From Flavivirga rizhaonensis (GTDB lineage Bacteria > Bacteroidota > Bacteroidia > Flavobacteriales > Flavobacteriaceae): a stretch of DNA of 64,000 nucleotides. Both the position numbers and the translations under genes were made by a program. Location of the stretch: positions 62,001 to 126,000 of the forward strand of contig NZ_SRSO01000013.1 of assembly GCF_004791695.1 (NCBI RefSeq), in the 5' to 3' direction. A model generated the notes under the pieces. The model was not told the DNA's origin. It saw only the letters and a list, made by a program, of their open reading frames with translations, and searched no databases. Each line of letters opens with the position of its first letter. The first letter of the stretch is position 1. This document shows, piece by piece, positions 46,690 to 55,582 of this stretch.

Positions 46690-47727
46690 TTATATATTAT
46701 TTTGTTCTTGTAATTGCTCTATTGCGTTAATTTGGTCTGCAAAGAAACCACTTTTTTCTGGATATTTCAAACTTAAAACTTTATAAGATTGAATTGCTTT
46801 TTTGTAGTTTTTTTGTTCTACATAAATACGTGCTAAAGTCTCAGTCATTAAGGCTTCAGGTTGTATCATCTGCGCTTTTGCAAGATTTCCTTTGGTAATT
46901 GTAGCTCGAAAAGGGTTTATCTTGGGATTTTTTGTGATAAATTCATCAATAAGCTCAAACTTTTTAGCTTTGTTTAACGCCTTGGAGGATTTCTCTTCTA
47001 CCAAAACTGTACTTTTTGAGTTTTCTTCTGTGCTTTCGGAACTTTTAGTGTTGTTTGAGCTTTCTTTGTCTTGGTCTTCGTTTCTTTCAATAGGCGTGTA
47101 ACGGGCTAATTTTAACCACTCATTAAAAGAGTGTGTTTCTCTTTTATCAAATTCAAAAGGTTTGCCTAAGCTTAATATATTGCTAATTGGTTTTTCTTGA
47201 GATTTAGTATCTTCTTTTGGTTTGGTTTCTTTAGTAACGTCATTTTCAGTGGTAATACTTTCAATAACTTCAGAGTCATCTAAAACAAAATTTGTTGTCA
47301 TTTTTTTAGGTCGTTCTTCCTTAGGTTGGAATAATGTAGGATCTAATACGCCTATAGTGTCTTTAATCTGCTGTTTTAAAGTATGGTCTATTTTAACGCT
47401 TTTATTCACTGAAATATCCTCAACAGTAACATCAATATCTTTTAGATGAGAAATATTTTGTTTTATAAATTGTGAAATTTCATTTTGAATAAATACTTCC
47501 GATGTAATAAAATCAAATAAAATACTTCTGTCTGTAGTATAAGCAGCGGTTGTTTTAAGTTCTTGATTATATTTAAAACTACTTTTGTTTTTTAAGCCTT
47601 TAAGATATATAGCACGAGCCGATTGAAAATACGGAAATTCATCAACAACAGATTTTACAGCCTCAGTTTGCTGATGCGTTATAGTTTGTGGATGTTGTAA
47701 TAAGTTTACGAAATCTGTCGCGTTCAT
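46690..47727 (-). CDS. TPR-containing protein of unknown function
   Basis: A 345-residue soluble protein with no signal peptide. It has an N-terminal helical part (residues 1-110), a long charged low-complexity middle (about 150-250, Glu/Lys/Ser-rich) and a C-terminal tetratricopeptide-like pair: PEALMTETLARIYVEQKNYKKAIQSYKVLSLKYPEKSGFFADQI. TPRs bind peptides. Its tight placement between lptE and secG suggests an assembly role at the envelope, but no function is known. Confidence 0.8.
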   Translation of the reverse strand: MNATDFVNLLQHPQTITHQQTEAVKSVVDEFPYFQSARAIYLKGLKNKSSFKYNQELKTTAAYTTDRSILFDFITSEVFIQNEISQFIKQNISHLKDIDVTVEDISVNKSVKIDHTLKQQIKDTIGVLDPTLFQPKEERPKKMTTNFVLDDSEVIESITTENDVTKETKPKEDTKSQEKPISNILSLGKPFEFDKRETHSFNEWLKLARYTPIERNEDQDKESSNNTKSSESTEENSKSTVLVEEKSSKALNKAKKFELIDEFITKNPKINPFRATITKGNLAKAQMIQPEALMTETLARIYVEQKNYKKAIQSYKVLSLKYPEKSGFFADQINAIEQLQEQNNI

Positions 47728-47731
47728 CTGG

Positions 47732-48235
47732 TTACCATCTAGCTAGTGTTGCATTAATAATATCTTGTGTAATGCGCTCAAAAATTTCTTCGTGGGCCGT
47801 TGCTTTTTGACCGCCAACAAGTTGAGCGCTTCCTGGATAATCATAAAAAAATGAAAAAGATTGATCTAAATCTTCTTCTTCATTCAATCTATTATAAAAT
47901 CGAATCTTAACTCCAATGGTTAATCTATTTTGAGCAGCTGTATTTTGGGATGTTGCAGTAGTTGGTGAAATTCTATAATTTGTTATTTCACCTTCATAAA
48001 CCAAATCACCATTTGAAGGTACTAATCCTAAATTGGTTTGGTTTTGTATTAAATCCTCAAGCGCTAATTTAAAATCTCTTTCTAAGCCAGGTTCAATTAA
48101 TAATGATGTGTTTTCAAAACGGTTTACCTGAAATGTTTTAGCATCTCCAGTTTTTACACCTGTAAATGAGTAAATACCACAACCAGAAAGGATTATGCTT
48201 ACTAATAAAATAAAAATATATTTTGTGTATTTCAT
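47732..48235 (-). CDS. lptE: LPS-assembly lipoprotein LptE
   Basis: A 167-residue outer-membrane lipoprotein. The lipobox ILSGC (Cys19) is followed by GIYSFTGVKTGDAKTFQV, the usual LptE/RlpB start in Bacteroidota, and later VYEGEITNYRISP and NRLTIGVKIRFYN. LptE plugs the LptD barrel for LPS insertion. It lies four bases before the TPR gene. Confidence 0.88.
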   Translation of the reverse strand: MKYTKYIFILLVSIILSGCGIYSFTGVKTGDAKTFQVNRFENTSLLIEPGLERDFKLALEDLIQNQTNLGLVPSNGDLVYEGEITNYRISPTTATSQNTAAQNRLTIGVKIRFYNRLNEEEDLDQSFSFFYDYPGSAQLVGGQKATAHEEIFERITQDIINATLARW

Positions 48236-48351
48236 TTGTTTAATTGGATTCTTGCTTTCACTTCGATTAGGTTCAGTGTAAACTTTAGAATGATAATTGA
48301 TTTATTTTTAAACGATTACTTTTTTATAATGTTGTTATCTTGACTATTTAC

Positions 48352-48393
48352 TGAACACTGAACACTGAACACTGAACACTGAACACTGAACAC
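48352..48393. repeat. Heptamer tandem repeat TGAACAC, six perfect units
   Basis: Exactly six copies of TGAACAC, ending four bases before the sigma-54 activator stop codon (48398). The same unit occurs at 37451-37475. It sits in the gap of 162 bases before lptE. Confidence 0.9.
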
Positions 48394-48397
48394 TAAT

Positions 48398-49666
48398 TTA
48401 AAGATCATATTGTTTAATCTTTCTATATAAAGTACGTTCACTAATTCCTAGTTCGGCAGCAGCTAATTTACGTTTTCCGCTGTGACGTTCAAGCGATTTT
48501 TTTATTAATTCTAATTCTTTGTCATGTAACGATAAGGTTTCTTCTTCCTCAATCTCTTCAGCAAAATGATATTTATCCTGAATATCAATAATTTCATCTT
48601 GCTCTGCAGGATGTTCTGGAATTGATAACACCTCTGTTTCTTGAACAGGGTTTTCGTAGATGGTTTCTTCCTCTTTGTTTTTGCCGTAAATTTTTTGAAT
48701 TAACCCTTCATTATCCTTTTCAACATCCTTAGTGTTTCCATTTTTCATGAGCTCCATGGTAAGCTTTTTTAAATCATTTAAATCAGCTTTCATATCGAAT
48801 AAGACTTTATATAAAATCTCGCGTTCACTGCTAAAATCACTTTCAGATTTTGATGTTTTTATAATAGCAGGCAAATTGGTTCCTGCTGTTGGTAAATAAC
48901 CTCTAAGAGTCTCAGCAGTTATCGTCCTATTTTGCTCTAAAACGGATAGTTGTTCTGCAATGTTTCGAAGTTGACGAATATTACCGCCCCAGCGATGTTT
49001 TGCTAATACTTGAATGGCAGAATCTGTTAGTTTAACAGTTGGCATTTTATATTTGAGAGCAAAATCACTGGCAAATTTTCTGAACAATAAATGAATATCT
49101 TCTTGTCGCTCTCGTAAAGGAGGTAAATGGATATCTACCGTGCTTAACCTGTAATATAAATCTTCTCGAAACTTTTCCTTCTCGATAGCTTCAAACATAT
49201 TTACGTTGGTAGCAGCAACAATACGAACATTGGTTTTTTGCACTTTACTGGAACCTACTTTTAAAAACTCGCCATTTTCTAAAACACGTAGCAAACGAAC
49301 TTGAGTTGTTAGAGGCAATTCACCTACTTCATCAAGAAAAATGGTACCTCCATCTGCTACTTCAAAATATCCTTGTCTGGTTTGTGTAGCCCCTGTAAAG
49401 GCTCCTTTTTCATGACCAAAAAGTTCACTGTCAATGGTGCCTTCAGGAATAGCACCACAGTTTACCGCGATGTATTTATTGTGTTTTCTATGCGATAACT
49501 GATGTATTATTTTTGGAATACTTTCTTTACCAACACCACTTTCTCCTGTAACCAAAACCGAAATATCGGTAGGGGCTACCTGGATTGCTTTTTCAATGGC
49601 TCGATTTAGTAAAGGTGTATTGCCAATAATACCAAAACGTTGTTTTATTGCTTGAACTGATTCCAT
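48398..49666 (-). CDS. Sigma-54-dependent transcriptional activator without sensor domain
   Basis: A 422-residue enhancer-binding protein that begins directly with the AAA+ domain (about residues 10-250): Walker A TGESGVGKE, the sigma-54 contact loop GAFTGA, Walker B GGTIFLDEV and the arginine-finger stretch FREDLYYRL. A Glu-rich linker follows, then a Fis-type helix-turn-helix at the C-terminus (KRKLAAAELGISERTLYRKI). There is no receiver, PAS or GAF domain, so activity is probably set by partner proteins or level. It lies between miaB and lptE; a palindromic element lies six bases upstream of its start. Confidence 0.93.
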   Translation of the reverse strand: MESVQAIKQRFGIIGNTPLLNRAIEKAIQVAPTDISVLVTGESGVGKESIPKIIHQLSHRKHNKYIAVNCGAIPEGTIDSELFGHEKGAFTGATQTRQGYFEVADGGTIFLDEVGELPLTTQVRLLRVLENGEFLKVGSSKVQKTNVRIVAATNVNMFEAIEKEKFREDLYYRLSTVDIHLPPLRERQEDIHLLFRKFASDFALKYKMPTVKLTDSAIQVLAKHRWGGNIRQLRNIAEQLSVLEQNRTITAETLRGYLPTAGTNLPAIIKTSKSESDFSSEREILYKVLFDMKADLNDLKKLTMELMKNGNTKDVEKDNEGLIQKIYGKNKEEETIYENPVQETEVLSIPEHPAEQDEIIDIQDKYHFAEEIEEEETLSLHDKELELIKKSLERHSGKRKLAAAELGISERTLYRKIKQYDL

Positions 49667-49672
49667 ATTGTC

Positions 49673-49692
49673 ATTCCTGCGAAGGCAGGAAT
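49673..49692. repeat. Palindromic element before the sigma-54 activator
   Basis: ATTCCTGC and GCAGGAAT form 8-bp arms around a four-base loop. It ends six bases before the ATG at 49666, the same offset as the thyA copy. Confidence 0.65.
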
Positions 49693-49709
49693 CTCATTAT
49701 TTATTGTTA

Positions 49710-51158
49710 TTAATTATTATCACTTAACCCAATACCTTTCCCAATAAGCGTAGCACTAGTGCAGTCTGTTATTTTCACATTTACAAAGTCACCTATTTTA
49801 TATGGCCCTTTAGGAAATACCGCTACAATATTTTGAGACGTACGTCCAGACCATTGTGAGTTTGATTTCTTTGATTCTTTTTCAATGAGCACTTCTACAA
49901 TAGTGTTGAGGTGTTCTTTAGTTTTAATTTCACTATGATCACGTTGTAAATCAACAATATCTTGTAATCGTCGTTTTTTCACTTCCTCGGGTACGTCATC
50001 TTTCATTTTACGTTCTGCCAAAGTTCCTGGGCGTTCAGAATACGTGAACATATAACCGAAATTATATTTTACATAGTTCATCAATGAAACGGTATCTTGA
50101 AAATCATCTTCAGTTTCAGTAGGGAAACCAACAATCATATCCTGGCTAATAGCACAAACGGGAATAATTTGACGAATGTTATCAATTAAGGTCATATATT
50201 CTTTACGGGTGTGCAAACGATTCATCTCCTTTAAAATACGGTCGCTGCCACTCTGTACAGGCAAATGAATATGATTACAGATATTATTGTATTTTGCCAT
50301 AGTTTTAACCACATCCAAGGTTAAATCTTGCGGATTTGATGTTGAAAAACGAATCCGCATTTTTGGCTGGGCTTTAGCGCATAGTTCTAATAATTTTGAA
50401 AAGTTTACAGAGGTTGCTTTTTGAATTTCACTTGCTTTTTCAAAATCTTTTTTCAAACCTCCGCCATACCATAAGTAACTATCTACATTCTGACCAAGCA
50501 ACGTAATTTCTTTAAAACCTCTGTTCCATAAATCGTTCACTTCCTCCAGAATACTTTGCGGATCACGACTTCGTTCACGTCCACGTGTAAAAGGAACCAC
50601 GCAAAACGTACACATATTATCACAGCCACGGGTAATAGAAACAAAAGCTGTTACACCATTTGTGTTTAAACGCACAGGTGAAATATCTCCATAAGTTTCT
50701 TCTTTTGAAAGAATGACATTAATAGCGTCTCTCCCTTCATCCACTTCTGCCAAAAGGTTTGGTAAATCTTTATAAGCATCTGGACCAACAACCAAATCGA
50801 CAATTTTTTCTTCCTCAAGAAACTTTGTCTTTAAACGTTCTGCCATGCAGCCTAAAACACCCACTTTCATTTTTGGATTATGGGCTCTTTTTACGGCATT
50901 ATATTTCTCTAAACGTTTGCGTACAGTTTGTTCTGCTTTATCACGAATAGAACAGGTGTTTACCAAAACCAAGTCGGCATCTTCTAAATTCTGTGTGGTA
51001 TTAAAACCTTGGTTGGCCATAATTGAAGCCACAATTTCACTATCACTAAAATTCATAGCACATCCATAACTTTCAATAAAAAGCTTACGTTTGTTATCTT
51101 TTTTTTGTTCTAAAATGAGGGATTCCCCTTGTTTATTTTCGTCTATAATTTTATCCAT
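49710..51158 (-). CDS. miaB: tRNA-2-methylthio-N6-dimethylallyladenosine synthase
   Basis: A 482-residue radical-SAM methylthiotransferase acting on A37 of tRNAs. The N-terminal MTTase domain has YGCAMN, VNTCSIRDKA and GVLGCMAER. The radical-SAM motif is CDNMCTFCVVPF, followed by ERSRDPQSI and LGQNVDSYLW. The C-terminal TRAM domain ends near SNSQWSGRTSQNIVAVFP. It heads the series leading to secG. Confidence 0.95.
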   Translation of the reverse strand: MDKIIDENKQGESLILEQKKDNKRKLFIESYGCAMNFSDSEIVASIMANQGFNTTQNLEDADLVLVNTCSIRDKAEQTVRKRLEKYNAVKRAHNPKMKVGVLGCMAERLKTKFLEEEKIVDLVVGPDAYKDLPNLLAEVDEGRDAINVILSKEETYGDISPVRLNTNGVTAFVSITRGCDNMCTFCVVPFTRGRERSRDPQSILEEVNDLWNRGFKEITLLGQNVDSYLWYGGGLKKDFEKASEIQKATSVNFSKLLELCAKAQPKMRIRFSTSNPQDLTLDVVKTMAKYNNICNHIHLPVQSGSDRILKEMNRLHTRKEYMTLIDNIRQIIPVCAISQDMIVGFPTETEDDFQDTVSLMNYVKYNFGYMFTYSERPGTLAERKMKDDVPEEVKKRRLQDIVDLQRDHSEIKTKEHLNTIVEVLIEKESKKSNSQWSGRTSQNIVAVFPKGPYKIGDFVNVKITDCTSATLIGKGIGLSDNN

Positions 51159-51335
51159 AGTATTTCAAAACTGAAAGCAGTCAATAAGTGTGCAAAGATA
51201 CGATTTATTTATGTTTTATGACAAAGTGGCAGTTTAAATTTCTTTCAGTTTTTAATAATTATTTGAAGCTATTTACGCAACCAAAATGAGCTTTGAGTAT
51301 CTATTTAGAAAATAAACTTTTAAAACCCCACATTT

Positions 51336-52034
51336 ATGAAAAAGATACTATTTGCTATTTCTATGATATTTTGTTTTATGAATATGCAATGCTCAGATGA
51401 TGATACTAATAATGTAGATTCAGATAATTTATTAATAGGTAGTTGGGTAGAACCCACCTATGATGGTGAAGAAATAACATATAAGAGAGCTAACGCTCTA
51501 CCTGAAAAAGATTACGGAATTTTATTCAAAGAAAACGGAAGTTTTGTTGAACGTTCTTCTGGTTGGTGCGGAACGCCTCCATTATCTTTTTTCGATTCTA
51601 ATGGGGAGTGGACGTTAACTGATAAACTAGTAACAATAACTCAAGAACAATACCCTATTAATTACGCTTGGCGTATTGTTTCACTTACCAAAAATAAATT
51701 AGTGGTAAAAATAGAGTTAACAGAACAGGAAAAAGATCATCGTAAATTAATGGATTTGTTTAATGAGATTTATCAACTATCAACAAGTATTTCTTGTACT
51801 AATGCTAACGATTGGACTTTTACAGCTTATGGTTCTAAAGCTTGTGGAGGACCTCAAGGGTTTATCGCTTATTCTACACAAATAGATACTGTAGGCTTTT
51901 TGCAGAAAGTTAAAGAATATACCAATTTGGAACATGCATATAATATTAAATGGAACATAGTTTCAACATGTGATTTACCAGCACAACCGAAAGAAGTAAC
52001 GTGCGAAAATGGGCTCCCTGTATTAAAGTATTAA
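51336..52034 (+). CDS. Surface-type lipoprotein with lipocalin-like domain
   Basis: A 232-residue lipoprotein. Its signal peptide ends at Cys19 and is followed by SDDDTNN, which resembles the acidic surface-export signal of flavobacterial lipoproteins. Residues about 33-120 (LLIGSWVEPTYDGEEITYKRA, then NGEWTLTDKLVTITQE) look lipocalin-like. Residues about 150-232 contain four Cys and the block KACGGPQGFIAYSTQIDT, seen in other Bacteroidota lipoproteins. First of three lipoprotein genes in one direction; function unknown. Confidence 0.8.
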   Translation: MKKILFAISMIFCFMNMQCSDDDTNNVDSDNLLIGSWVEPTYDGEEITYKRANALPEKDYGILFKENGSFVERSSGWCGTPPLSFFDSNGEWTLTDKLVTITQEQYPINYAWRIVSLTKNKLVVKIELTEQEKDHRKLMDLFNEIYQLSTSISCTNANDWTFTAYGSKACGGPQGFIAYSTQIDTVGFLQKVKEYTNLEHAYNIKWNIVSTCDLPAQPKEVTCENGLPVLKY

Positions 52035-52055
52035 TCTAAAAAAAGGAATTTAATT

Positions 52056-52496
52056 ATGTTGAAAAAAATTCTTTTTGTTGTTTCTGTAATGTGCTGTTTT
52101 TTGAGTATTCAGTGTAAAGACGACGACGATATCAAGCCTACTATAGATATTTGTGATCAAAAAACAGTAATAAATAAAAATATTTATAATAACTTAGTTT
52201 CTGCCGATTTTAATTTTGTTCGTACTGAAATAACGGATAATTGCTTAACTATTGAAATAAGTGCCTCTGGTTGCGACGGTAATTCTTGGGAGTTTAATTT
52301 GGTAGATTCTGGAGCTGTTGCCGAGTCTTCACCGGAACAACGTTATTTGAAGTTTCAATTAATTAATGAAGAGGCTTGTTTGGCTATTTTTAAAAAAACA
52401 GTCTCGTTTGATTTAACATCACTTCAAATTAATGGAAGTAATGAAATTATATTGCGCCTTGAGGGATTAGAACCTTCATTACGTTATAAATATTGA
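52056..52496 (+). CDS. Small surface-type lipoprotein
   Basis: A 146-residue lipoprotein with Cys20 followed by KDDDDIKP, a clear match to the K-(D/E)2 surface-lipoprotein signal. The mature part is a predicted beta-sandwich with three further Cys residues (CLTIEISASGCDG). I do not recognise a family. It lies 21 bases after the first lipoprotein gene and 16 before the third, so the three form an operon. Confidence 0.75.
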   Translation: MLKKILFVVSVMCCFLSIQCKDDDDIKPTIDICDQKTVINKNIYNNLVSADFNFVRTEITDNCLTIEISASGCDGNSWEFNLVDSGAVAESSPEQRYLKFQLINEEACLAIFKKTVSFDLTSLQINGSNEIILRLEGLEPSLRYKY

Positions 52497-52512
52497 ACTA
52501 AAATCATTTGCT

Positions 52513-53754
52513 ATGAAATTTAAATATCTTTTTTTGTCCTTCGTTTTAATAAGCATTTGGTCTTGCGATAAAAAGGATCTTAACTTTGAGCTTGTTCAAG
52601 TGGCAATCCCAGAGTTAATGACTAAAGCTGACTTTAGAAACCTGGTTGAGATTACCGTCCCTAAAAACATTGAAGAAGCTGGTAAAATATATGCTTATAA
52701 GAATTATATTTTTGTTAGCGATAATAATAAGGGTGTGCATGTTATTGATAATTCTAATCCTAAACAGCCAAAAGTTACTAAATTTATTAAGATTCCAGGC
52801 AATGAAGATATTTCGGTAAAAGATGATTTCCTGTATGCTGATAGTGCAACCGATTTAGTGGTTTTTGATATCTCTAATATTAATTCAATTACTTTGGTTG
52901 AAAGATTAAAAGATGTGTTTAATATTTATGACTACAAGATTCCTGTTGAAGCTCAAGCTGTCGATTATGGTAAAATAGATTTAGAAAATAACATTATTGT
53001 AGGTTGGACGGTAACTACCGAGAGACGTAAGAAAATGGATAACCGATTTGTTGATGTTACTTTTCAAGATGGCGTTTTATCCACTGCAACTGCAGAATCA
53101 GTTACAGGGCAAGGCGGGTCTTTGGCACGTTTTCAAATAGTAAACAATTATTTGTACACCGTTGGGAATTATCAAATGACTATTTTTAATATTCAAAATT
53201 TGTCTTCACCGGTTCTTGAGAATACACAAAATGCAGGCTGGAATATAGAAACTATGTTTCAAGCTGATGATTATTTGTATTTAGGAAGTACCAATGGTAT
53301 GTATATCTACAGTATTAAAAACCCATCATTACCTGAATATGTATCGGAGTTTATGCATTGGGAAGGATGTGATCCTGTGGTTGTTGATGGGAATTACGCA
53401 TATTTAACTTTGCGTGGAGGAAACGATTGCGGGCAATTGGAAAGTGTTTTAGAAGTGATTGATATTAGTGATAAAACAATGCCAAAATTAGCAAGTCGCT
53501 ATGAATTGGAAAACCCTTACGGATTAGGGGTTAAAGAAAATATGTTATTTGTTTGTGATGGTACTTCAGGTTTAAAGTTGTTTGATAAAGAAGAGCCGCT
53601 AGATGTGAAATTAACAAAAACATATAGTGAGATAGAGTCTAAAGATGTTATTCCATTAGAGAATAGTTTGCTAATGATAGGAGGTAATAATTTATATCAA
53701 TATGAATATGTTGAAGGTGGCGTAGATTTAATAAGTTCCTACTCACTAAGGTAA
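52513..53754 (+). CDS. LVIVD-repeat lipoprotein
   Basis: A 413-residue lipoprotein (SIWSC, Cys18, then DKKD). The mature part consists of repeated blade units of the LVIVD type: NKGVHVIDNSNPKQPKVT, TDLVVFDISNINSITLV, YQMTIFNIQNLSSPVLE, NGMYIYSIKNPSLPEYV and SVLEVIDISDKTMPKLA. This predicts a beta-propeller for protein or ligand contact outside the cell. It is the third gene of the lipoprotein group and ends at a hairpin terminator. Confidence 0.85.
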   Translation: MKFKYLFLSFVLISIWSCDKKDLNFELVQVAIPELMTKADFRNLVEITVPKNIEEAGKIYAYKNYIFVSDNNKGVHVIDNSNPKQPKVTKFIKIPGNEDISVKDDFLYADSATDLVVFDISNINSITLVERLKDVFNIYDYKIPVEAQAVDYGKIDLENNIIVGWTVTTERRKKMDNRFVDVTFQDGVLSTATAESVTGQGGSLARFQIVNNYLYTVGNYQMTIFNIQNLSSPVLENTQNAGWNIETMFQADDYLYLGSTNGMYIYSIKNPSLPEYVSEFMHWEGCDPVVVDGNYAYLTLRGGNDCGQLESVLEVIDISDKTMPKLASRYELENPYGLGVKENMLFVCDGTSGLKLFDKEEPLDVKLTKTYSEIESKDVIPLENSLLMIGGNNLYQYEYVEGGVDLISSYSLR

Positions 53755-53775
53755 TATTCTGGTGTTTATAAATTT

Positions 53776-53803
53776 AAAAACCTGCTTTTATGCAGGTTTT
53801 TTT
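53776..53803 (+). terminator. Terminator after the lipoprotein operon
   Basis: AAAAACCTGC and GCAGGTTTTT arms with a six-base loop and a following T run, 22 bases after the stop. The terminator at 55462-55498 shares the same stem bases. Confidence 0.85.
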
Positions 53804-53876
53804 GTATTATATTGCAATGTGTTTTGTAAAAAACATCGCCCCTAAATCATTGTAAATAATTTAACCAACCAAATTT

Positions 53877-54647
53877 ATGAATACATTAAACACCCTATTA
53901 CAGAAGATAAGCAATGCAAAATCTTTAGATTTTGGTGATATTATTAGTAACTCTATAGATTTATTTAAAAAGGTTTGGCTCAAAGGATTTTTAGTTATTC
54001 TGTTTGTTGCCATTACTGCTATGATTTTAAATTTAATCTTTGGACTTATCGGTCTTGCTGCTAATCCTTTTGATATAAATAAAGGGTTTGATCTAGAGTC
54101 GCTTTCAGATTTCTATTCTCAAAATATAATTTACAGTATACCTCAAACTATTTTAGTTAGTACACTAACACTTGCTTTTGTGGCAGCTTTTTATAGGATT
54201 TGTAAGCAAATAGTATCGGGAGAAACAAGCCAAGATGATTATTTTTATTTTTTAAAGAAAGAATATTTTACTAAGGTGTTTATGCTCGGTATTATTTATA
54301 CCGCAATAGCGACGGTTGCACAACTATTGTTTTTCATTCCTTACATTTATGTATTTGTACCATTATCATATTTTGCAGTTATTTTTGCTTTTAACCCAGA
54401 GTTAAGCGAAACAGAAATTGTAAAAGCAAGTTTTGCATTAGGAAATAAAAAGTGGCTTATAACCTTTGGATCCATGTTTGTTATAGGCATTATAGCCATG
54501 TTAGGAATACTAGGTTGTGTGGTAGGATTATTGTTTACAATGTCAATAATTTATTTGCCTGCGTTTTTAATCTATAAAGAAGTTATAGGGTTTAAAGCGG
54601 ATAGTGAAATAGATCAAATAGGGCTTAGAGATGATTCGGATTATTAA
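53877..54647 (+). CDS. Polytopic membrane protein, first of a tandem pair
   Basis: A 256-residue protein with about five or six hydrophobic segments and an amphipathic N-terminus. Its start (MNTLNTLLQKISNAKSLDFG, then FKKVWLKGF) matches the next gene closely, as do IPYIYVFVPLSYFAVIFAFNPELSETEIVKASFALGNKKWLITFG and the loop GCVVGLLFT. It resembles membrane domains of the DUF4013/GlpQ-membrane type, but no family is certain. It lies 14 bases before its paralogue. Confidence 0.7.
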   Translation: MNTLNTLLQKISNAKSLDFGDIISNSIDLFKKVWLKGFLVILFVAITAMILNLIFGLIGLAANPFDINKGFDLESLSDFYSQNIIYSIPQTILVSTLTLAFVAAFYRICKQIVSGETSQDDYFYFLKKEYFTKVFMLGIIYTAIATVAQLLFFIPYIYVFVPLSYFAVIFAFNPELSETEIVKASFALGNKKWLITFGSMFVIGIIAMLGILGCVVGLLFTMSIIYLPAFLIYKEVIGFKADSEIDQIGLRDDSDY

Positions 54648-54661
54648 TAAAACCATCATAT

Positions 54662-55444
54662 ATGAATACGATTAACAGTTTATTAGAGAAAATAGAAAGT
54701 GCCAAAGCTTTAGATTTTGGAACTATTTTTAATGAGTCAATTGAGCTTTTTAAAAAAACCTGGCTTCAAGGATTTTTATTGCAGTTGTTTACAATAATTA
54801 TCATGATGCCAGTAATTATTATTTTATACCTTCCTTTAATAGGGATGATAATTGCTCAGCAAGAAAGTGGTTATTCAGACCCCGAGGCGTTTAGCGGTTT
54901 ATTTGCGGGAATGTCAATTTTGTATGTTTTATTTGTTATTGTTGGAATATTTGTTCTAGGAGCGCTTACTGTTGCTTTAAATGCTGCGTTTTTTAGAATT
55001 ATGCAGAAGTTAGATTATAATCAAGCTGTAACAACATCCGATTTCTTTTATTTTGTAAAAGGAAAATATTTAAGTAAAATCTTTGTACTTATGTTGGCTT
55101 CTTTTGGAATTGCCATTTTAGCTGCGTTATTATGTTATTTGCCTATATTTTATGTGATGATACCGTTATCTTATTTTTCATTAATATATGCTTTTAATCC
55201 AGAATTAAGTGTGGGAGAGATTGTGAAAACAAGTTTTAAATTAGGACATAAAAAATGGTTGCTCACTTTTGGTTTAATGATCGTAGCCTCTATTTTATCT
55301 CAGATTGTTGGTTTTTTATTATGTGGAATAGGACTGCTTTTTACGGCTTCTTTCGTATATCATCCAATATATTTAATTTATAAAAATAGTATCGGTTTTA
55401 ATGATACAGATCCTATTCAGGAAATAGGAACATTATCCGAATAA
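54662..55444 (+). CDS. Polytopic membrane protein, second of a tandem pair
   Basis: A 260-residue paralogue of the preceding gene, with the matching blocks MNTINSLLEKIESAKALDFG, FKKTWLQGFL, LPIFYVMIPLSYFSLIYAFNPELSVGEIVKTSFKLGHKKWLLTFG and GIGLLFTASFVYHPIYLIYK. The pair arose by local duplication and the two products may form a hetero-oligomer. Function unknown. Confidence 0.7.
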   Translation: MNTINSLLEKIESAKALDFGTIFNESIELFKKTWLQGFLLQLFTIIIMMPVIIILYLPLIGMIIAQQESGYSDPEAFSGLFAGMSILYVLFVIVGIFVLGALTVALNAAFFRIMQKLDYNQAVTTSDFFYFVKGKYLSKIFVLMLASFGIAILAALLCYLPIFYVMIPLSYFSLIYAFNPELSVGEIVKTSFKLGHKKWLLTFGLMIVASILSQIVGFLLCGIGLLFTASFVYHPIYLIYKNSIGFNDTDPIQEIGTLSE

Positions 55445-55461
55445 ATTTTATTTTCAATATT

Positions 55462-55498
55462 AAAAACCTGCTTTGAAAATGTTAAAAAGCAGGTTTTT
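55462..55498 (+). terminator. Terminator after the membrane-protein pair
   Basis: AAAAACCTGCTTT (55462-55474) and AAAGCAGGTTTTT (55486-55498) form a 13-bp stem followed by a T run, 18 bases after the stop. Confidence 0.88.
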
Positions 55499-55555
55499 TT
55501 ATTCAAATAATTAACAGATAATCCTTAAAATGCAGCAGATAAACTTTTTTTGATA

Positions 55556-55563
55556 TACATTTG
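55556..55563 (+). promoter_or_regulatory. -7 box and start-proximal hairpin of topA
   Basis: TACATTTG matches TAnnTTTG and is 20 bases from the topA ATG. Between them a 6-bp hairpin (CTTCAA at 55567-55572, TTGAAG at 55576-55581) ends one base before the ATG, which could restrict ribosome access. Confidence 0.45.
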
Positions 55564-55582
55564 TAGCTTCAAAAATTGAAGT

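Noticed and set aside
48352..48393. Possible CRISPR array
   Set aside because: Units are seven bases with no spacers; it is a simple tandem repeat.
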